Positions 61,101 through 64,000 of a stretch of DNA of 64,000 bases are shown here, one piece after another. Source of the DNA: Piscinibacter gummiphilus (GTDB lineage Bacteria > Pseudomonadota > Gammaproteobacteria > Burkholderiales > Burkholderiaceae_C); NCBI RefSeq assembly GCF_002116905.1, contig NZ_CP015118.1, positions 4,030,001-4,094,000 on the forward strand, read 5' to 3'. The position numbers and the translations under genes are program-made. Every line of letters starts with the position of its first letter. Position 1 is the first letter of the stretch. The notes under the pieces were generated by a model. It was not told the DNA's origin, searched no databases, and worked only from the letters and a program-made list of their open reading frames with translations.

Positions 61101-63452
61101 CTCGCCAACGACACCGATGTCGACGCCGGCGACAGCAAGGTGGTGGACGGCGTGCGCACGGGCGGTACCTCGGGGGCCGGAGGCTTCACCACCGTCTCCG
61201 GCGCCACCGCGGTGACCGGCACGTACGGCACGCTGACCGTGAACGCCGACGGCTCCTACACCTACGCGCTCGACAACACCCTCGCCACGGTGCAGGCGCT
61301 CAAGCCCGGCGACCTGCTGCAGGACGTCTTCAGCTACCGCATGCACGACCGCGCCGGCGCCAGCAGCCTCGCCCAGCTGACGCTCGCGATCCGCGGCGCG
61401 TGGGACGCGCCGGTGGCCCACACCGACGGCGCCTACGCCGTGGCCGCGCTGGACCCCGGCTCGATCGGCATCGACCCGTCGGGCAACGTGCTGGCGAACG
61501 ACACCGACGTCGATGCCGGCGACACGCTCGCGGTGACCGGCATCCGGGAAGGCTCGGAAGCCGCGGGCGGGGCATCGAGCGCCGTCCCGGCCGGCACCAC
61601 CGGCGCCGACGGCACGGTGGTCTCCGGCCAGTACGGCGACCTCGTCATCGGCGCGGACGGCAGCTTCACCTTCCACGTCGACTCCAACAACCCGACCATC
61701 CAGGCGCTGGGCCCGCTGGGTTTCGTCACCCAGCGCTTCACGTACCAGGTGACCGACCGCGGCGGGCTCGCCGACGCGGCCGAACTCGTGATCCTCATCC
61801 GCGGCCGCAACGGCGCCCCGGTGGCCGTCGCGGACACCGGTACCGCCATCGAGGCCGGCGGTCTCGCGAACGCCGACCCCGGTGCCCCGGCCGGCGGCAA
61901 CGTGCTCGCCAACGACACCGACGTCGAGGGCGATCCGCTCACCGTGTCGGACGTGCGCACCGCGGGCGCCACCGGCGTCCTCGGCACGCCCCTGCGCGGC
62001 CTCTACGGCGACCTGACGCTGGCCGCCGACGGCACGTGGACCTACACGGTCGACGACACGCTGGCCGCCGTGCAGGCGCTGCGCGTGTCGGGCCAGACCG
62101 TCACCGACGTCTTCACGTACACGGTGAAGGACCTGTGGGGCGCCACCGCCGAGGGCCGGCTCGACGTGGTGGTCGACGGCCGCAACGACACGCCCGTGGC
62201 CACCGACGACACCGCCACCGCCGTGGAGGCCGGCGGCGTGGCCAACGGCACGGCGGGCACGGACCCCGCCGGCAACGTGCTGGCCAACGACACCGACGTC
62301 GACGGGGCCGCGAACGGCGAGACCAAACAGGTGATCGACGTGGCCGGGCCGGACGGCCGCACGGCCCTCGCCGGCCAGGCGCTGGCGGGCGCCTACGGCC
62401 GGCTCGTGCTCGACGCCGACGGCGGCTACCTCTACGAACTCGACAACACGCTGCCCGCCGTGCAGGCGCTGCGCACCGCCGGCGACACCCTCGTCGAGGT
62501 GTTCACGTACCGCATGCGGGACACGGCCGGGGCCGTCTCCGAAGCCCGCCTGACCATCACGGTGCAGGGGGCCGACGACACCCCGGTGGCCACCGACGAC
62601 ACCGCGGTGGCGTCGGACCAGACCCCATCGCCGCAGGTGACCGGCTCGGTGCTGCCGAACGACACCGACGTGGACGCGGGCGACACCCTGCTGGTCGTGG
62701 GCGTGCGCCCGGGCGCCGAGGGCGATGCCGGCGCGATGGGCCCGGTGGGCCAGGCGCTGGCGGGCCGCTACGGCACCCTCGAGATCCACGCCGACGGCAC
62801 CTACACGTACCGGATCGACCTGGCCAACCCCGAGGTGCTCGCGGCCGCCGGCCTGGGCCAGGTGCTGCAGGACGTGTTCACGTACCAGGTGGCCGACCGG
62901 GCGGGCGCCACCGACCAGGCCGAGCTCGTGATCCACCTCGACATCGCCGCGCCCTACGTTCCACCACCCGCCCCGCCCCGGGGCGACGACGGCCCCCACG
63001 TCCCGGCGGTCGACCCGGTCACGACGTCGCCGTCCACGTCGCTGCCCGATGTCACGCCGGTGGTGTTCGTGGGACCCGTGGTGAGCCGGCAGAGCTTGGA
63101 AGACTCGCTGTCGGGCTGGCGCAGCGACGGCACGCGCATCGACCTCGTCAGCACGCGGTGGCTGCCCCCGGTGTCGCTCGGCGCCGGGCTGGGCCTCGTG
63201 CCGGGCCAGCAGGTGCACGCGGTCGTCGAACAGTCGAGCGCCGATGCCGAACTCGACATCGACGTGCTGCTGGGCCGCCCGGGCCGGGTCTCGCTGTCGG
63301 CCGACGGGTTGCTCGCGGACCCGTCGCCGTTCACCCCCGACCCGGCCGGCCTCCTGAGAGGCCCGGCCACCGCCCCGGGCCTGAGCGCGCAGCTCCAGGA
63401 GGCGGCCCGGCGGCAGAACCCCCTCGGCCGCGGCAGCACGCCGCGCCCCTGA
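52146..63452 (+). CDS. Giant VCBS-repeat surface protein with LEPR-XLL and DUF4347 domains
   Basis: The 3768-residue protein has no classical signal peptide. 'LEPRILFDGA' at 21-30 is the LEPR-XLL motif of large exported adhesins. A DUF4347 domain follows (about 63-229, 'VVFDSRV', 'QIFSHGAAGQLQIG', 'YGCRIGAGPEG'), and then a long DUF11-like region of beta-sandwich repeats (about 234-1850). Next are an SdrD_B-like domain (about 1853-1975), a cadherin-like segment and 11 VCBS-type repeats (2118 to about 3600), and a Pro-rich linker with a C-terminal module of about 120 residues. No RTX nonapeptides are seen. It probably mediates adhesion or cohesion. The start at 52146 has GAGGG upstream; a GTG at 52044 is in frame. 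A TolC-family gene follows 22 bases after the stop. Confidence 0.88.
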   Translation: MAVSSPRARHPFRPQACALALEPRILFDGAAAVAAADTHPAAEHHDTAAPQPDAPPVGAPPRTLVVFDSRVSGREALAAGVSPGAEVLVLQPGDDGLAAISARLAAMGEVEAVQIFSHGAAGQLQIGDQAITSETAGVVQAQFERWRDHLAPGADVQLYGCRIGAGPEGQALVDDLARWTGADVGASDDNTGAPAAGGDWDLEVTHGTLDQPLALSAGARAAFTGLLADADPTVSLGSAGQDVLIGDTFTFNVDFRNASTQEGYAPFINLFLPSTGRDGDDGLAFVSASTLGQNLVARTVTFDAAGQAVHPLARDGTGAPVVLDAATYGLRPGDQLVVLQLPYASISRDQPAISVQVTMSLSPLADTSLSNASPDLTLRVGSGFELGNDALANPTQDPSLTGATTQAFVVHPTAVTLTQVVDAPDGKTATGPNYSRTLVVTATPAPGQTLTDVLVTQPLPTDIEVTSIVPAAGGRIASITLADGRVITQAAAIDAAIARDGIFLSAFTVAYDTVAAATDTVVHFHVPETGASGQPVLDPTTGNAVTIVVGPTTATGQWTPLDPRDVTAPATTIDVSGTGTATQFEARSIVVDKAVSIQTDAGRPGLTPGDTLNYTLTLTLSDYFAFGKDFFHNGQFVVNDLLADGQTVVGTPTLTVTVDGETRTLVLNRTLVPQADGSTALAFDIAQSILDATHDTRGWLNGDLAFDSQRDGAVLAVISYAALVGQAYTPPAGNPHNEINEGDSVGNSATVNASVLEDKFNLTGSVQTDTDAVTQTIATRTVDIALAAVNGATPGSAELRPGDTVTFRLSYDLVTGDYEQFTLTAYLPQPLLDASGITWSQGGGTGQWALGAGNTNPGPIVGVASGPGNSVVFDFGSFATADVNGSRIEVEFTLRVGDQPFADRRALDVLVQSSQTTTLAHLPLVSADTVVINSVAEPSLDIRHGVVSATHGTVTGTTGTWAAPGAGGVPFGGALTDLAAVEGSVTGIDGGDVLRLATAIENSGGGGAFDVTASVNLPAGFGFVGGSLAGANLQVWRGDGVQLVAGVDFSVSGNQVTFLDPGGVASLQAGRAGTAADTSGANLVVITCDVVVDGGIEASRTLQSTAVLSRYASVDGGADFTPTDLDDLADAQVASPELRLVFAGGSLDDGDSSAPHTTGSNLVVGERMRYDIVVTLPEGSTRSLRVDDLVPAGLRLDTTFNGGLGYQLITTTTGSAALAADFGGVVTVGGIAATSGTLGADGAGARFTFTASAATADNVVGNNSFVIRVQLVASNVIANQSGRTRQNDGALVHADPDGDTPNGSVPVDRTAAVTGGRPVVTVQEPTLQVSQALLSDPQLGGYDQGDPVEFSITLTNPGGSADFSAFDITLVDNLPTQLSNYTLLGVTYLNGATAHGGPDFEIAGGQLRSVAGADIDVAKGGSIVIRVSGVVNATAAGGTTIANTATVRWTSLDGVDGGERTGADGPLAGGSLNDYQRASTAGIPIAHGVLLARVGGLPDTAAANPTTDPLETVAVGEVVRYRAVVLVPEGSNPNYRIRVELANGLEFVTPDAIANTVRIGFGANNGGLVSDANLIVGGTLAFTGNQDSPQAQALPADLSGPAPDGVFDPSRITVVTNADGSQTITFDLGNVTNHDGADADLEGVVLEFNTRVRNQASNVAGVELGARVVEQVNGTDRGVSATVVERVVEPHFTGLDKLVTAFDPNTGGTTGQATVQVGFRQDGTLPAYDVRLADGFAGGTGYTLVSLSIDGVVYAPGALPAGVTVATSDAGGVTLDFARLDVGTQVQAVYRVDVPNGTPVASSDATLTWSSLPETFTSWGGSAVGPDGTVTGERTGSGTGPNTYVLREGAGLGVIAGTLWNDTASATGSATPDGPGLAGQTVTLTWAGADGDLGTAADNRTFTAVTDTNGRYHFGVLAAGTFAIDTPTGTVSYPQPVGDLRVRIDSDGGSAPGRIVVSLGEGATGTADAGYVERNDAPVNHLPSPASGLEDVPLPIPGLSVSDVDADRDPVTGDRAVQVTLEAGRGTLSLSATPSGVTVGGANTATLVLTGTVADVNLALANLVYLGLPNLNGADTLRMTTRDQGNFGDADGDGVPGEPVDDNLTDTDTLQITLAAVNDAPTGVGDTATAVEAGGAANGRPGTDPRGNLLDNDLDVDIATNADRLAVTSIGLQGGVPPVTVPAGGAVVIAGLYGRLDVGADGAYQYIVDNTLAAVQALRTSGQTLVERFDYVLADLAGATGGATLTVTLQGSNDNPVGQNDTGIAVEAGGVANGSGGANATGNVLANDTDVDSVANGETAVVSGVRTLREATSGAYAPVTAGSTSASGAASVTGTYGTLFIGADGSYRYEVDNTKTAVQRLVAGDTLREYFSYVITDAGGLNDVAELAITIQGTNDNPVASDDQATAQAASTNGNAQESNPSGNVILFPSRPGPIDQAGGNGVDLDVDRADRPSSRLVVTGVRDGAENAGGVLATVAGGTTSANGTVVTGQYGTLRIGADGSTTYDVDSTNAAVLALPAGNTLTDTFTYEITDTAGLTDRAQIVITVRGVNDPPVAQTVVAQAVERGGVANGTAGVDPAGDATVNSFDPDGDPLTLTFVRAGARADGGTDVAVVPGQPTVVTGTYGTLTILSDGSFGYTVHNADPRVEALRDAGDLLVERFTFTVDDGQGEVDQSEIVVLIHGRNDTPAAADDTGTAVEAGGAGNASAGVDPVGNVFDNDVDADGGEVPGDPVDYGETRAVTAVRTGPEAGTGTTGTVGAALRGTYGWLTLDADGRYSYRLDNTMADVQALRGPQDTLSDTFTYTLADTDGTTDSATLTLTVRGANDTPVARDDTSAAVEAGGIGNGTPGSPASGNVLANDSDVDTHGETLAVNGIARANGVPGTVGVSLRGEHGTLTIQADGSYTYVVDDTDPAVQALRTVANQLRDSFRYTVTDAAGATAGAQLSILIRGRNDDPVAADDVGVAREAGGTANGTTGTDPAGNLLANDTDVDAGDSKVVDGVRTGGTSGAGGFTTVSGATAVTGTYGTLTVNADGSYTYALDNTLATVQALKPGDLLQDVFSYRMHDRAGASSLAQLTLAIRGAWDAPVAHTDGAYAVAALDPGSIGIDPSGNVLANDTDVDAGDTLAVTGIREGSEAAGGASSAVPAGTTGADGTVVSGQYGDLVIGADGSFTFHVDSNNPTIQALGPLGFVTQRFTYQVTDRGGLADAAELVILIRGRNGAPVAVADTGTAIEAGGLANADPGAPAGGNVLANDTDVEGDPLTVSDVRTAGATGVLGTPLRGLYGDLTLAADGTWTYTVDDTLAAVQALRVSGQTVTDVFTYTVKDLWGATAEGRLDVVVDGRNDTPVATDDTATAVEAGGVANGTAGTDPAGNVLANDTDVDGAANGETKQVIDVAGPDGRTALAGQALAGAYGRLVLDADGGYLYELDNTLPAVQALRTAGDTLVEVFTYRMRDTAGAVSEARLTITVQGADDTPVATDDTAVASDQTPSPQVTGSVLPNDTDVDAGDTLLVVGVRPGAEGDAGAMGPVGQALAGRYGTLEIHADGTYTYRIDLANPEVLAAAGLGQVLQDVFTYQVADRAGATDQAELVIHLDIAAPYVPPPAPPRGDDGPHVPAVDPVTTSPSTSLPDVTPVVFVGPVVSRQSLEDSLSGWRSDGTRIDLVSTRWLPPVSLGAGLGLVPGQQVHAVVEQSSADAELDIDVLLGRPGRVSLSADGLLADPSPFTPDPAGLLRGPATAPGLSAQLQEAARRQNPLGRGSTPRP
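58497..62950 (+). repeat. Array of 11 VCBS-type repeats within the adhesin gene
   Basis: Repeat starts are at 58497, 58902, 59328, 59796, 60198, 60621, 61005, 61401, 61809, 62184 and 62574, giving periods of 375-468 bases. Typical units read 'NDTPVATDDTATAVEAGG', '-GNVLANDTDVD-', 'YGTL-I-ADGSYTY-VDNT' and 'F-Y---D--G----A-L-I-I-G'. Units 3, 4, 8 and 11 have diverged in the 'AVEAGG' segment. The Asp/Asn-rich positions suggest calcium binding. Confidence 0.88.
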
Positions 63453-63474
63453 TCCGAAGGAGCACCGACCCACG

Positions 63475-64000
63475 ATGACCGCACGAACGATCCGGACCCC
63501 GCTGCTGTCGCTCGGCGCCGCGCTGGTCCTCGGGGCCTGTGCGACACCCGGTCCGCAGCCGCACACGGACGCGGAGAAGAAGGACCGCATCCAGGCCGAC
63601 ACCGCGCGCATGTACGCCGACCAGGAGCCCGTCACCGGCCCCATCGACTTCCACGAGGCCGCGGCGCGGGCCCTGAAGTACAACCTCGACTACCGGCTCA
63701 AGCTGATGGAGAGCGCACTCGCCGCGGACCTGCGCGACGTGTCGACCCACGAGATGCTGCCCCGCCTGGTGGCGAGCGCCGGCCGCACCGGCCGCAGCAA
63801 CGATTCCGGCGGCACCTCCATCGGCATCGAGGACCGGCAGGAGAGCCTGCGCGCGTCCACGTCGGAGGAGCGCTACCGGACGGTCGCCGGGCTCGGCCTC
63901 ACGTGGAGCGTGCTCGACTTCGGCGTGGCCTACTACCGCAGCCAGCAGAAGTCGGACCAGATCCTGATGGCCGAGGAGCGGCGCCGCAAGGTCGCGCAGA
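63475..64000 (+). CDS. TolC-family outer membrane efflux lipoprotein (truncated by window edge)
   Basis: About 175 residues are visible, running off the right edge. A lipoprotein signal 'SLGAALVLGAC' is followed by 'PIDFHEAAARALKYNLDYRLKLMESALAADL' and 'LGLTWSVLDFGVAYYRSQQKSDQ', the usual first repeat of TolC-type channels. AAGGAG lies 13 bases before the ATG. The position directly after a giant adhesin gene indicates the outer-membrane part of a type I secretion system. The ABC transporter and membrane-fusion genes would be expected next, outside the window. Confidence 0.88.
   Translation, partial: MTARTIRTPLLSLGAALVLGACATPGPQPHTDAEKKDRIQADTARMYADQEPVTGPIDFHEAAARALKYNLDYRLKLMESALAADLRDVSTHEMLPRLVASAGRTGRSNDSGGTSIGIEDRQESLRASTSEERYRTVAGLGLTWSVLDFGVAYYRSQQKSDQILMAEERRRKVAQ

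Noticed and set aside
52158..63683. Antisense open frame of 3841 codons opposite the adhesin gene
   Set aside because: It mirrors the sense frame and arises because GC-rich codon third positions suppress stop codons on the opposite strand. Its product is low-complexity and without domains, while the sense product has clear repeats.

Overview
The window is a contiguous, gene-dense chromosomal segment of very high GC content. Its gene neighbourhoods are those of Burkholderiales: rpsP-rimM-trmD-rplS, murJ divergent from rpsT, DUF3579 next to argD-argF, and hda-HAD-pcnB-...-folK-deoxynucleoside kinase. Together with a large chemotaxis operon, this suggests a motile, free-living betaproteobacterium of the Comamonadaceae/Sphaerotilaceae type (Rhizobacter, Piscinibacter or Roseateles-like). 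The genus is an inference. No tRNA, rRNA, insertion sequence, prophage or CRISPR array was recognised.

Layout. 1-2609: 5' part of a cyclic beta-glucan synthase gene (minus strand, cut by the window edge). 2714-5781: a signalling module with an output-less receiver protein, a LuxR-type response regulator and a divergent CHASE3 histidine kinase; perfect 18-bp inverted repeats (TGTAGG-N6-CCTACA) lie on both sides of it. 5924-9693: a same-strand run of small envelope and stress-type proteins (two DUF1328, DUF883, Holin-X-like, BON lipoprotein) ending with an AI-2E/PerM-family permease. 9752-17903: RNA and housekeeping functions (rhlE, orn, M48 protease, pterin dehydratase, rsgA, HAF-repeat protein, CobD-like, CoA pyrophosphatase). 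18001-20087: ribosomal protein/tRNA methylation operon. 20269-22928: GNAT acetyltransferase, TM2-like protein and a DUF47-Pit phosphate uptake pair. 23045-28662: seven-gene operon hda to deoxynucleoside kinase. 28782-31684: SirB1-like protein and murJ, divergent from rpsT. 31856-36958: DUF1254 protein, DUF3579, argD-argF, AraC regulator and VOC protein.

37601-50332 is a complete chemotaxis operon: receptor-like protein, cheY, STAS protein, cheA, receptor, cheW, receptor, receptor, cheR, cheD, cheB. Three parts of its wiring look non-standard. The first protein joins a chemoreceptor hairpin tip to a CheZ-like D-x-x-x-Q phosphatase motif. CheA carries two 24-residue motifs resembling the c-di-GMP-binding MshEN domain. 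A STAS protein sits between cheY and cheA. The three full receptors share almost identical signalling domains and each ends in an aromatic-x-x-aromatic pentapeptide expected to tether CheR/CheB.

50402-64000: a Do-family periplasmic protease is divergent from a 3768-residue surface protein (LEPR-XLL motif, DUF4347, DUF11-like repeats, SdrD_B-like domain, 11 VCBS-type repeats). This is followed by the start of a TolC-family outer-membrane lipoprotein, which suggests type I secretion of the giant adhesin, with the rest of the exporter probably beyond the right edge.
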